52,684 bases of DNA from an uncultured Burkholderiales bacterium. Lineage in GTDB: Bacteria > Pseudomonadota > Gammaproteobacteria > Burkholderiales > Burkholderiaceae_C. Below, piece by piece: positions 14,662 to 23,100 of the stretch. A program made the position numbers and the translations under genes. The stretch is taken from contig CAIWWN010000003.1 in assembly GCA_903916355.1 (NCBI GenBank), positions 1 through 52,684 on the forward strand, read 5' to 3'. Below the pieces are notes generated by a model. It worked only from the letters and a program-made list of their open reading frames with translations, made no database searches and was not told where the DNA came from. Positions within the stretch are counted from its first letter, which is position 1. Each line of letters begins with the position of its first letter.

Positions 14662-16136
14662 CAGCATTCGCAAGCTCTTGCGGCATGCGGGACACGGCAC
14701 GTGCAAAGGCCGTAGAACGCTTGCTTGAACTCGTACAAGCCAGTGGCCTGGAGTTGGTGCGTGTGGGCTGGTGCGACTTGCACGGTGTGGTCCGCGGCAA
14801 GACCTTGGTCGCCTCTGCTCTCCAGCGCGCTTTAGAAGAAGGCGTGGGCATGGTCAGCACGCTGATGCTCAAAGACACCTCAGACCGCACGGCCTTCAAA
14901 GTGTTCGAGCCAGGTGGCACCGACTCTTTGCCAGGCTTTGGGCAAGCCAATAATTTAGTTTTGTTGCCCGACCCTGAAAGCTTTCAGTTGCTGCCTTGGA
15001 CCGAGTCGACCGGCTGGCTGCGCGCCCAGCCCTGGTTCCCGGACGGACGTCCCGTCGAGATCGATACACGACGGGTATTGCAACGCGCGCTTGAGCGGCT
15101 CCATTCAGCGGGCCTGGCGATGCGCTGCGGTCTGGAAGTCGAGTTCCACATCTACAAGATAGAGAACACCGACGCACAAATGGACCCCGAGCTGGCCGCC
15201 TGGCCCGGCGATGCACCGCACGTGAGCATGATCCACCCGGGCTACAACTTACTGACCGAGTCCTGGTTTGACATGGCCGAGCCGGCCATGCGCATCGTGC
15301 AACGGACCGCGCAGGCGCTCGGTCTCCCCCTTTTGTCACTCGAAGCCGAGATGGGTCCCAGCCAAGTCGAAGCTGTGTTCGATGTTTCTGATGCCCTGAC
15401 CGCCGCCGACAACATGGTGCTGTTTCGCAATGCCGTCAAACAGGCCTTGCGACGCGCCGGCTACCATGCCACGTTCATGTGCAGGCCACCCTTTCCCAAC
15501 ATCATGTCCAGCGGCTGGCACCTGCACCAATCGCTGGTCGACGCATCGACCGGCCACAATGTATTTCAGCGCGAGACACCCGCGCAAGGCAGTACCTCAC
15601 TGGATGCGGGCTACAGCCTGTCCGATTTGGGTGAACACTACCTGGCCGGCCTGCTGGCCCATGCCCCCGGCATGACCGTTTTTTGTACACCGACAGCCAA
15701 CGGGTTCGGACGTTTCAAGCCGAATGCATTGGCACCGCAGTCGGTCCTGTGGGGCCGTGACAACCGCGGTGCGATGCTGCGCGTGATTGGCGAGTGTGGT
15801 GACCGCAGCACCCGCATTGAAAATCGGCTCGGCGAGTCAGGCGCCAATCCCTATTTGTACATGGCCTCGCAAATCCATGCGGGCATGGACGGCATCGAAC
15901 GCCAACTGCGTGCACCGCCAGCCACCAATGACCCCTACAACAACCAAGCCCACAAGTTGCCCTCCAATCTGGGTGAAGCGCTTGAAGCACTCGGCCAAGA
16001 CGCCAGCTTGGTCAAGGCCTTTGGCGCTGACTTTGTCGCTTATTACACGCAAATCAAAAGCGCAGAAGCTCTGCGTTTTGAGCAGGCCGAGGACAAAACC
16101 GAGTTCCATCGGCGTGAATATTTTGGCAGGATTTGA
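14658..16136 (+). CDS. Glutamine-synthetase-like gamma-glutamyl amide ligase
   Basis: About 492 residues. GTG 14658 overlaps the preceding TGA (GTGA); ATG 14685 is the alternative start. Beta-grasp N-domain (GWCDLHGVVRGK), then the catalytic domain with ATP/metal residues: GLEVEFHIYK (about 160), EAEMGPSQVEAVF, the His-containing MSSGWHLHQSL loop, and FGRFKPN..APQS..WG.DNRGAM with its substrate-binding arginines. This is the branch of PuuA, IpuC and AdoQ/TdnQ, which join glutamate to amines (putrescine, isopropylamine, aniline) rather than to ammonia. Next to a Rieske oxygenase this recalls the aniline pathway, where the amine is glutamylated before oxygenation. Confidence 0.88.
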   Translation: MTAFASSCGMRDTARAKAVERLLELVQASGLELVRVGWCDLHGVVRGKTLVASALQRALEEGVGMVSTLMLKDTSDRTAFKVFEPGGTDSLPGFGQANNLVLLPDPESFQLLPWTESTGWLRAQPWFPDGRPVEIDTRRVLQRALERLHSAGLAMRCGLEVEFHIYKIENTDAQMDPELAAWPGDAPHVSMIHPGYNLLTESWFDMAEPAMRIVQRTAQALGLPLLSLEAEMGPSQVEAVFDVSDALTAADNMVLFRNAVKQALRRAGYHATFMCRPPFPNIMSSGWHLHQSLVDASTGHNVFQRETPAQGSTSLDAGYSLSDLGEHYLAGLLAHAPGMTVFCTPTANGFGRFKPNALAPQSVLWGRDNRGAMLRVIGECGDRSTRIENRLGESGANPYLYMASQIHAGMDGIERQLRAPPATNDPYNNQAHKLPSNLGEALEALGQDASLVKAFGADFVAYYTQIKSAEALRFEQAEDKTEFHRREYFGRI

Positions 16137-16472
16137 ATGATCACCGTTCACTTTGTATCGATTGCAAACGATGGCGCTCGCCATCAAACGTCTGTGCAAA
16201 CCCTGCCAGGCCACAGCCTGATGGACGCCGCCAGCGATGCAGGCATTGAAGGCATTGCTGCAGACTGTGGTGGCTTGTTGACCTGCGCCACGTGCCATGT
16301 CATAGTGAACGAAGGTTGGTTAGAACAATTGCCACCAGCGAGTACCGACGAGCAAGCCATGCTCGACTTCACTGCGGTACCGCACAATAAAAACAGCCGC
16401 CTGAGTTGCCAGATACAACTGACCCAAGCCCTAGACGGTTTGACGGTCGCACTCCCAGCCACCCAGTACTGA
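16137..16472 (+). CDS. 2Fe-2S ferredoxin (adrenodoxin/FdxB type)
   Basis: 111 residues; cluster ligands in CGGLLTCATC (Cys44, Cys50, Cys53) and LSCQ (Cys90), the C-x5-C-x2-C-...-C spacing of vertebrate-type ferredoxins. It starts at the base after the GS-like stop. It most likely feeds electrons to the Rieske oxygenase at 13282. Its reductase must be encoded elsewhere. Confidence 0.92.
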   Translation: MITVHFVSIANDGARHQTSVQTLPGHSLMDAASDAGIEGIAADCGGLLTCATCHVIVNEGWLEQLPPASTDEQAMLDFTAVPHNKNSRLSCQIQLTQALDGLTVALPATQY

Positions 16473-17261
16473 ATGTCCAACATGGTTCAGCCTTATCTTG
16501 AATTAAGCGGCATCCAGAAAACATTTGGCACTGGCCTGTTGCAGACCCACGCACTGGGTCATATCGACCTGCGCGTTGTGGAAGGAGAATTTTTAGCGAT
16601 TGTCGGCCCGTCAGGTTGCGGCAAATCTACACTGCTTCAGATTGCCGCCGGTTTGACACCCGCATCTGCGGGCACCGTGCAGTTCAATGGCTTGCCGGTC
16701 AACGAACCACCATCGGGCATCGTGTACTTGTTTCAGCAGTATGGCAACTCGCTGTTCCCTTGGCGTACTGTGCTTGCAAACGTGGCTTTTGCTGTAGAAC
16801 ACAAGCCCGGCATGACACGCGCACTGGCTCGCGCTCACAGTCTTCGTTATCTGGAGATGGTCGGGCTGGCAGATTTCGCCCATCGCTATCCTTGGCAACT
16901 GTCTGGCGGCATGCAACAGCGCGTAACCATAGCCCGTGCACTTGCGGCTGAACCCCGCATTTTGTTGATGGATGAGCCCTTCAGCTCGGTTGACGCACTG
17001 ACTCGCTTGGAACTGCACGCCCTGATCTTAGACCTGTGGACTCGGCACCGCTTCACCGCCGTGCTTGTCACGCATGATGTCGACGAAGCCGTTTTTCTTG
17101 CTGACCGCATTGTGGTGCTGTCTTCCCGTCCCTCTAAAGTGAGTAAGGTCATTGAAACGGGATTGCCTCGTCCCCGTGACAGCATCAGCACCAGCGAGTC
17201 CGACCGGTTTTTGTCACTCCGACATGAAATTCTGTCCATGCTACTGGGACGATCGGCATGA
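16473..17261 (+). CDS. ABC transporter ATP-binding protein (SsuB/TauB/NrtD family)
   Basis: 262 residues. Walker A GPSGCGKST (about 48-56), Q-loop FQQYGNSLFPWRT, signature LSGGMQQR, Walker B ILLMDEPF, H-loop LVTHDVDEA. The Q-loop region with LFPWRTV is typical of the nitrate/sulfonate/taurine family. It powers the permease pair for uptake of the operon substrate. It begins right at the ferredoxin stop and its TGA overlaps the permease ATG. Confidence 0.93.
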   Translation: MSNMVQPYLELSGIQKTFGTGLLQTHALGHIDLRVVEGEFLAIVGPSGCGKSTLLQIAAGLTPASAGTVQFNGLPVNEPPSGIVYLFQQYGNSLFPWRTVLANVAFAVEHKPGMTRALARAHSLRYLEMVGLADFAHRYPWQLSGGMQQRVTIARALAAEPRILLMDEPFSSVDALTRLELHALILDLWTRHRFTAVLVTHDVDEAVFLADRIVVLSSRPSKVSKVIETGLPRPRDSISTSESDRFLSLRHEILSMLLGRSA

Positions 17262-18025
17262 AGCCATCGACCATCGAAAAAGCTTTGGGTGCGATGACCA
17301 TTGTCGCGATTCTGGCCGCGCTCGAGATTGCTGTGCGTATCGGTTACGTTAACGTCGCTTTAACACCTTCGCCATCGGTCGTGCTTGCAAAAACTGCTGG
17401 AATTATTGCTGCTGGCAGCTTATGGGAGCCGCTTAGAAGTACTTTGTATTTGCTCTTTACTGCTTATCTGTTGGGCTCTTTTTTGGCGATTGGTTTCGGA
17501 CTCCTGATGGGTCGCTTTCAACCACTGTATGACTTGTTTGAACCTCTCATTGAATTTTTAAGACCCCTTCCAAAACCAGCGCTCTTACCGCCACTCATTC
17601 TGTTTCTCGGATTGGGCGATGCGATGAAACTCACCGTGGTCGGAATGGGCGTTTTTTTTCCAGTGCTGGTCAACACCATACAAGGTGTGCGTGGGACGGA
17701 TCCGGTCCAACTCGATGTAGCTCGCACCTTGGGCCACTCACGCGCCAGTGCACTTGTTTCCGTGGTTTTGCCCAGCGCATTGCCGATGATTTTTGCAGGT
17801 CTTCGTGTCAGTCTCGGCTTAGGCCTGATTCTGGTCGTTATCGCCGAGATGCTTGCTGGCACAGGCGGTGTCGGCTACCTCATCATCGACATGCAACGCA
17901 GTTTCCAAGTCGCCAATATGTATGCATGGATTTTGATTTTGGCAGTTCTTGGTTTTGCGCTGAATTACTTGTTTTTGCAGTTTGAGCGCAAAGCCATCCC
18001 TTGGGCCATTCCCAGTTCAACCTGA
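17258..18025 (+). CDS. ABC transporter permease 1 (SsuC/TauC family)
   Basis: 255 residues, about six helices, with the EAA-loop sequence ARTLGHSRASALVSVVLPSALPMIFAGLRVSLGLGLILVVIAEML in the usual place. ATGA overlap with the ATPase gene. The third codon positions here are clearly richer in A/T than in the flanking housekeeping genes, a sign of foreign origin for this stretch. A second permease gene sits at 20648. Confidence 0.92.
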   Translation: MKPSTIEKALGAMTIVAILAALEIAVRIGYVNVALTPSPSVVLAKTAGIIAAGSLWEPLRSTLYLLFTAYLLGSFLAIGFGLLMGRFQPLYDLFEPLIEFLRPLPKPALLPPLILFLGLGDAMKLTVVGMGVFFPVLVNTIQGVRGTDPVQLDVARTLGHSRASALVSVVLPSALPMIFAGLRVSLGLGLILVVIAEMLAGTGGVGYLIIDMQRSFQVANMYAWILILAVLGFALNYLFLQFERKAIPWAIPSST

Positions 18026-18067
18026 GTTATCACCCTCACTTACCCACCTTTATTAGGAGAGTCTGAC

Positions 18068-19039
18068 ATGAATGCATCTTCACTCAAGCGACTGCTGCAG
18101 ATCGCCACTTTAGCGATCAGTGGGCTGCTGGCCTTGACGCCTGGCGCACAAGCGCAACCAACAAAAATTCGGGTCAGCACCATCCCGATTATCGATACAG
18201 CCCCCTTGCAAGTTGGTATTGCCAAGGGATTTTTTGCTGCCGAAGGTTTGGAGGTTGACACCACGCCGACTGCAGGCGGCGCAATGGGTTTGCCTGCACT
18301 GGCGGCAGGCCAGGTACAGATTACCTTCAGCAATATCATCTCAGTGGTATTGGGTGCCAAGCAGGGTCTTGGATTTGAAATCATAGCGGCAGGGAGCAAC
18401 ACGGGGGACAAAACACCGGATCTTGCAGCCCTGATTGCCAAGAAAGGAAGCACCATCAAGACGGGCAAAGACCTTGAAGGTAAACGCGTTGCGGTCAACA
18501 CACGCAACAACATCATTTGGCTCTACGCTCGCGCCTGGGTGCAGGCCACAGGCGGCAACCCCGATGCTGTGACCTACCTCGAAGTACCGTTCCCGCAAAT
18601 GGTTGATGCAGTCAAGGGGGATCGCGTGGATGCCGCTTTTGTGGTCGAACCTTTCTTGAGTGCAGGGGTATCTTCTGATGCTGTCAGTATTGTGGGTTGG
18701 CCCTATAACGCAGTGCAAAAACGCATCCCCGTGAGTCAATATGCGGCGACCAAAACATTCATCGCTCAAAACCCCGGCGTGATCGATCGCTGGGTTCGTG
18801 CTTACAACAAGGCAGTGGATTGGACCAACCAAAATCAAGGCTCCGAAGAGTGGACCAAAATCATCTCGGCCTATACACGTTTGGCACCAGAACAGATCCG
18901 TTCATTGAGCCTACCTGCTTATGAGAAGACCGTCGACCCTGCAAGCATAGACATGGTTGTCGAGCAAATGCGCAAGAACAAAATGATCGAAGGCCCCTTC
19001 GACAGCAAAGCATTGCTTTACCGTACGGCGGTCAAATAA
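18068..19039 (+). CDS. ABC transporter solute-binding protein (NMT1/SsuA-like)
   Basis: 323 residues with a signal peptide (cleavage probably near GAQA-QP, residue 29). Periplasmic binding fold: STIPIIDTAPLQVGIAKGFFAAEGLEV, KDLEGKRVAVN, DRVDAAFVVEPFL. Receptors of this type bind sulfonates, nitrate, pyrimidines, phthalate or similar small anions or heterocycles. Good ribosome site TAGGAGAG ahead of ATG 18068. It supplies the ABC permeases on either side. Confidence 0.93.
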   Translation: MNASSLKRLLQIATLAISGLLALTPGAQAQPTKIRVSTIPIIDTAPLQVGIAKGFFAAEGLEVDTTPTAGGAMGLPALAAGQVQITFSNIISVVLGAKQGLGFEIIAAGSNTGDKTPDLAALIAKKGSTIKTGKDLEGKRVAVNTRNNIIWLYARAWVQATGGNPDAVTYLEVPFPQMVDAVKGDRVDAAFVVEPFLSAGVSSDAVSIVGWPYNAVQKRIPVSQYAATKTFIAQNPGVIDRWVRAYNKAVDWTNQNQGSEEWTKIISAYTRLAPEQIRSLSLPAYEKTVDPASIDMVVEQMRKNKMIEGPFDSKALLYRTAVK

Positions 19040-19047
19040 GGCGCACC

Positions 19048-20658
19048 ATGCCAAGCCACACACAGTTACTGCTGGGCGACATCGTCACCATGGACCCGGC
19101 TCAGCCTCGCGCTGAGGCCATCGGCATCGTGGCCGGCAAGATCGTGGCTGTGGGTAGCGAAGCCGATGTACGCGCCAGATTGGGGGCCGTGAGTGAAACA
19201 CGCAGAATCAAAGGCACCCTCGTTCCAGGTCTCATTGACACGCACAATCATATGCACTGGACCGGGATGCAGAGCCGGTTGGTTGACCTCTCGCAATCGC
19301 GTTGCATAGCCGACATTCAGTCAGCCATTCGCGCTTATGCCCAGGCCTACCCCAACGAGACCTGGATCAGCAGCGGTAGCGGTTGGCATGTGGTGAATCT
19401 TCAAGAGCAGCGCTACCCCACACGGCAAGAGCTTGACGCCGCTTGCCCCGATCGACCTGTGTACCTGCCACGTGTTGGCCATGCAGCTGTGGCCAACACC
19501 ATGGCGCTCGATCTTGCGGGTATTCATTTACACACACCCGACCCCGAGGGTGGAAAAATACTGCGTGACAGTCAGGGCGTGCCCAACGGTATTTTGATGG
19601 AGCCACCCGCATTTGAACCCGTTGCGCGATTGGTGCCCCCTACCTCGATTAAAGACCAAGAGCAAGCATTGCGCAAAATTCAAAAGCGCTACCATGCGGC
19701 CGGATTGACGGGCGTCATGGACCCAGGCGTCACGCCTGAGATGATGCGAATCTACCAGTCCCTGTGGTCACGTGGCGAGCTCACAGTCCGCTCGGTGCTC
19801 ATGCCCCTGGCAGATTCAAGCCGCCCAGTCGAAGAAACTCTGGCTCGAATTTCATCAAGTGCCATGCGTACCGGTTTTGGCGATGCCTTCCTGAAGTTGG
19901 GTGGCGTCAAGCTGTTTTTAGATGGCGGCGCATCGTTAGGTACAGCGTTGATGCGAGAACCCTACCCGGACGAACGCTGCAACTGTGGCATTCAAGTCAC
20001 GCCAACCGAAACCTTTCGCCTGATTGCCAAGCGATGCGCTGAACAAGGCTGGTCCATGGGGGTCCATGTTGTTGGAGGTCAAGCAATCGATATTGCACTG
20101 GATGTTTTTTCCGAAATCAACGAAGAAATCCCCCTGCATGATTTGCGTTTTTCGTTGATACACGCTTACCTTTGGCCAGAGGCCCGCAACATTCAACAGG
20201 CCGCCAAAATGGGGGTCACAGTTGCAACGCAATGCTCCATGCAATACACCTTTGGTCCCATCTTGGTTCAGCGCTTTGGTGCCGCCATGATGGCCTTGGC
20301 CACGCCTGTTCGCAGTTGGCTGGATGGTGGCGTGAAGGTTGGTGGAGGTTCAGACTCTCCAGTGACCCCTTTTGAGCCTCTGCTGGGATTGTGGCAAGCG
20401 CGCAGCCGCAGCATTGCTGGCAGCGAAGAGCCTATAGGCCGTCTGCAGGCCATCAGCGGTGAAGAAGCCTTAGCGCTTTACACCCGCGATGCGGCTTATC
20501 TGTGTTTTTCAGAACATGAGCGCGGCATGATCAAAACAGGACTCTTGGCCGACTTCACTGTGCTCTCGGTCAATCCTGTGGACTGTGATCCTGATGCATT
20601 ACGAGACGCACAGGTATTAGGCACGGCTGTTGGTGGAGTGTGGGTGCATGGTGATTAA
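19048..20658 (+). CDS. Amidohydrolase (YtcJ-like, amidohydrolase-3 family)
   Basis: 536 residues. N-terminal beta-sandwich, then TIM-barrel metal site: DTHNHMH (His66, His68), KLGGVKLFLDGG, GVHVVGG, LIHA, and GGGSDSP with its Asp. YtcJ-family enzymes cleave C-N bonds; one characterised member is an N-substituted formamide deformylase. In this operon it could hydrolyse an N-acyl or gamma-glutamyl amide, or open a ring amide. It starts 8 bp after the receptor gene and overlaps the start of the second permease gene by 11 bp. No signal peptide is seen. Confidence 0.88.
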   Translation: MPSHTQLLLGDIVTMDPAQPRAEAIGIVAGKIVAVGSEADVRARLGAVSETRRIKGTLVPGLIDTHNHMHWTGMQSRLVDLSQSRCIADIQSAIRAYAQAYPNETWISSGSGWHVVNLQEQRYPTRQELDAACPDRPVYLPRVGHAAVANTMALDLAGIHLHTPDPEGGKILRDSQGVPNGILMEPPAFEPVARLVPPTSIKDQEQALRKIQKRYHAAGLTGVMDPGVTPEMMRIYQSLWSRGELTVRSVLMPLADSSRPVEETLARISSSAMRTGFGDAFLKLGGVKLFLDGGASLGTALMREPYPDERCNCGIQVTPTETFRLIAKRCAEQGWSMGVHVVGGQAIDIALDVFSEINEEIPLHDLRFSLIHAYLWPEARNIQQAAKMGVTVATQCSMQYTFGPILVQRFGAAMMALATPVRSWLDGGVKVGGGSDSPVTPFEPLLGLWQARSRSIAGSEEPIGRLQAISGEEALALYTRDAAYLCFSEHERGMIKTGLLADFTVLSVNPVDCDPDALRDAQVLGTAVGGVWVHGD

Positions 20659-21418
20659 AAAGTGGCTGTCCCGAGCATCTGGCTTTGCGCTGGTCGCAGG
20701 CTTGTTGTTATTGTGGCAATTGTCCTCACTGTACTGGGTGCAAAGTACCAACTGGCCCCCAGTCAGTGAGATTGCAAAAGCCTTAATCGCTGGCATGCGC
20801 TCTGGTGAACTACCCGAAGTATTTGGGTCCAGCCTCTATCGTATGTTGTTGGGCTACGCTGGTGGAGTCGCTGTAGCGGTGGCCTTGGGACTGTGTATGG
20901 CAACAGTGCGCTGGGTTCGCGCGTCACTCGAGCCTATGCTCGAATTTCTTCGCCCCATCCCTATCCCGGCTATCGTGCCCCCCCTGATCCTTATCTTGGG
21001 CGTTGACGATGCAATGAAGATTTTTGTGGTGGCTTTTTCTGCATTCTTCCCGGTGTTGATCAATACCATTGCGGGCGTTCGATCAGTGGAACCCACCGCA
21101 CTGGCCGTGGCCCGAACATTCAAACACAGTCGTATCGCAGTTGTTTTGAAAGTCATCGTGCCTGCCAGCCTGCCCTACATTTTGGCGGGCATGAGAGTGA
21201 GTTTGGCGCTCGCACTGATCGTCACGGTTGTGGCTGAAATGATCGCTGGTTCGGCCGGTATTGGTTATTACATCCTGACGATGCAGTACGCCATGCGAGC
21301 GAGCGACATGTACGCCTCCATTTTCTTGTTGGCGGCCACGGGCTACTTTCTCAATCGACTGATTTTGTCTGTAGAACACAGCGTTCTGCATTGGTACCAC
21401 CGCAACGCCAAAACCTAG
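20648..21418 (+). CDS. ABC transporter permease 2 (SsuC/TauC family)
   Basis: 256 residues from ATG 20648, supported by GGTGGAG upstream; the GTG at 20630 is less likely. Six-helix permease with the same EAA block as the first permease (ARTFKHSRIAVVLKVIVPASLPYILAGMRVSLALALIVTVVAEMI). The two permeases are related but clearly different. With a single ATPase and receptor in the operon, they probably form a heterodimer, unlike the usual homodimer of this family. Confidence 0.9.
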   Translation: MVIKKWLSRASGFALVAGLLLLWQLSSLYWVQSTNWPPVSEIAKALIAGMRSGELPEVFGSSLYRMLLGYAGGVAVAVALGLCMATVRWVRASLEPMLEFLRPIPIPAIVPPLILILGVDDAMKIFVVAFSAFFPVLINTIAGVRSVEPTALAVARTFKHSRIAVVLKVIVPASLPYILAGMRVSLALALIVTVVAEMIAGSAGIGYYILTMQYAMRASDMYASIFLLAATGYFLNRLILSVEHSVLHWYHRNAKT

Positions 21419-21426
21419 AGGTGCTT

Positions 21427-22323
21427 ATGCAAAAATGGACCATCGGCAACACCACGGTGACGCGCATCGAAGAGCAACTCGGCGCAGGTAGCTTTCCTCC
21501 AGAGCAGTACTTCACAGGTTTCGACCGCGAAGTCCTGAACCAGAACTTGGATTGGCTGGTGCCACACCACTACATTCCCTCGCAAGACGCACTCATCACC
21601 AGTGTGCATTCTTGGCTCATTCAAACACCTCATCACACCATCCTTCTCGACAGTTGCTCGGGCAACCATAAGGATCGCCACTGGTGGCCACGATTTCACC
21701 AACTCAATACACCCTTTTTAGAGCGACTTGCCGAAGCTGGTGTGCAACCAACCGACATCAGCATGGTGTTGTGCACGCATTTGCATGCAGACCACATAGG
21801 ATGGAACACTTGCCTGCAAAACGGACGATGGGTGCCAACCTTCCCAAATGCGAAGTACCTTTTTTCACGCATTGAAAACGACTACTGGGATCCATCGAAA
21901 AACCCAAGCCTTGTTGATGACCCTGCGCGTCGTATTGCTTATGTGGACAGCGTATTGCCAGTCATTGATGCAGGCCAAGCACAGCTGGTGGAAGGCGTCC
22001 ATCAGATTGACGACAACCTTTTGGTCGAACCCGCACCGGGCCACACACCAGGTCACATCTTGCTCAAGTTAAACGACACCCAAGGGAGTGGCGTTTTTTG
22101 TGGCGACGTCATTCACCATCCCCTCCAAATTTACGCGCCTGATTGGAACACCCAGTTTTGTCAAAGTCCTGAGCAAGCCCGTGCCACTCGTCGTCGCATG
22201 CTGTGCTATTGCGCAGAGACCGGTGCCAAACTTTTTCCGACGCACTTTGGCGCTCCCCATGTCACAGAGATTGAAGACAAATCAGGCAAATTTGCGGCTC
22301 AATTTATTCCATCACAAGGGTAA
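21427..22323 (+). CDS. MBL-fold hydrolase (AHL-lactonase-like)
   Basis: 298 residues from ATG 21427, with AGAGGTG as ribosome site; 21391 would overlap the permease. Dinuclear metal motif THLHADHIG (His118, His120, Asp122, His123), APGHTPGH with its His, GDVIHH with Asp, and a late His (FPTHFG). Sequence outline is that of lactonase/MBL hydrolases with a long N-terminal lead-in. In the operon it probably opens a lactone or lactam intermediate. Last gene of the operon; it ends 34 bp before a convergent GntR pseudogene. Confidence 0.87.
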   Translation: MQKWTIGNTTVTRIEEQLGAGSFPPEQYFTGFDREVLNQNLDWLVPHHYIPSQDALITSVHSWLIQTPHHTILLDSCSGNHKDRHWWPRFHQLNTPFLERLAEAGVQPTDISMVLCTHLHADHIGWNTCLQNGRWVPTFPNAKYLFSRIENDYWDPSKNPSLVDDPARRIAYVDSVLPVIDAGQAQLVEGVHQIDDNLLVEPAPGHTPGHILLKLNDTQGSGVFCGDVIHHPLQIYAPDWNTQFCQSPEQARATRRRMLCYCAETGAKLFPTHFGAPHVTEIEDKSGKFAAQFIPSQG

Positions 22324-22357
22324 GGGCCAGAAGGCATGATGCACATGCAGCCCACAA

Positions 22358-23077
22358 TTATTTTTTATTACCAATTTGAACAGTCGCCGCCAATCGGTCC
22401 CAGCCGTGGGCCACGTGCTCTGCCAAGGCTTGTTCAGCCCGCTTGGTATCACGAAGCACCAAGGCATCCAGAATGGCACGATGCTCTTGGTTGGATATTT
22501 TCAAGCTGCCCTCTTGCACCAAGCCCCGCTGGCGAAACAAGTGCGCTTGATTCACAGTAGCCATGTACATGGTGGCCAGCATGGCATTGTCAGCAATGTG
22601 CATCAACTGATCATGAAACGCCAAATTAACCTGGTAGTACTTGGGCATGTCCTACCGCTCGGCGGCCTCTTCCATGGCGACCAACTGAGCGTCCAGCGCC
22701 TTCAGTTGCAGGTCCGTGATGCGTTGTGCGGCCAGACGTCCAATCAGGCCTGACAACGCGCCACGCACCTCGTACAACTGGCGAGCATCATTGAGCGACA
22801 TCTCACGCACGAAAACACCCAGATTGACCACGCTGACCAGCAAGCCCGCTTCTTCGAGGCTGCGACAAGCCTCGCGCACAGGACCGCGACTGACATCAAG
22901 TCGCAAGGCCAACTCGCTTTCATTGATCCGCTCACCGGCTTTGAGTTGCCCCGAGCCAATCAGGTGGGCAATTTCTTCGCGCACGATGGATGTCAGGGTG
23001 CGCTGCCGTCGCTGACGAATTTGCGCCACAGCCGAAGAAGTGCTGGCAGTTTTGGAAGTCAGTGTGGTGGAACGCAT
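22358..23077 (-). pseudogene. GntR-family (FCD) regulator interrupted by an amber codon
   Basis: A 240-codon frame on the - strand with one in-frame TAG at 22654-22652 (codon 142). N-terminal half: winged helix with INESELALRLDVSRGPVREACRSLEEAGLL. C-terminal half resumes in the same frame as MPKYYQVNLAFHDQLMHIADN, the metal-binding FCD helix, with HRAILDALVLRD.KRAEQALAEHV farther on. Everything else is intact, so a single-base change explains the stop. It converges on the catabolic operon and could have been its second regulator. Confidence 0.85.
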
Positions 23078-23100
23078 CTCAACCAATTTTAGGGTGTGCG

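Noticed and set aside
16473-21418. Reading the ABC genes as a taurine/alkanesulfonate importer
   Set aside because: There is no TauD, SsuD or SsuE gene; the operon context is a Rieske oxygenase and a GS-like ligase, so a sulfonate role is not supported.
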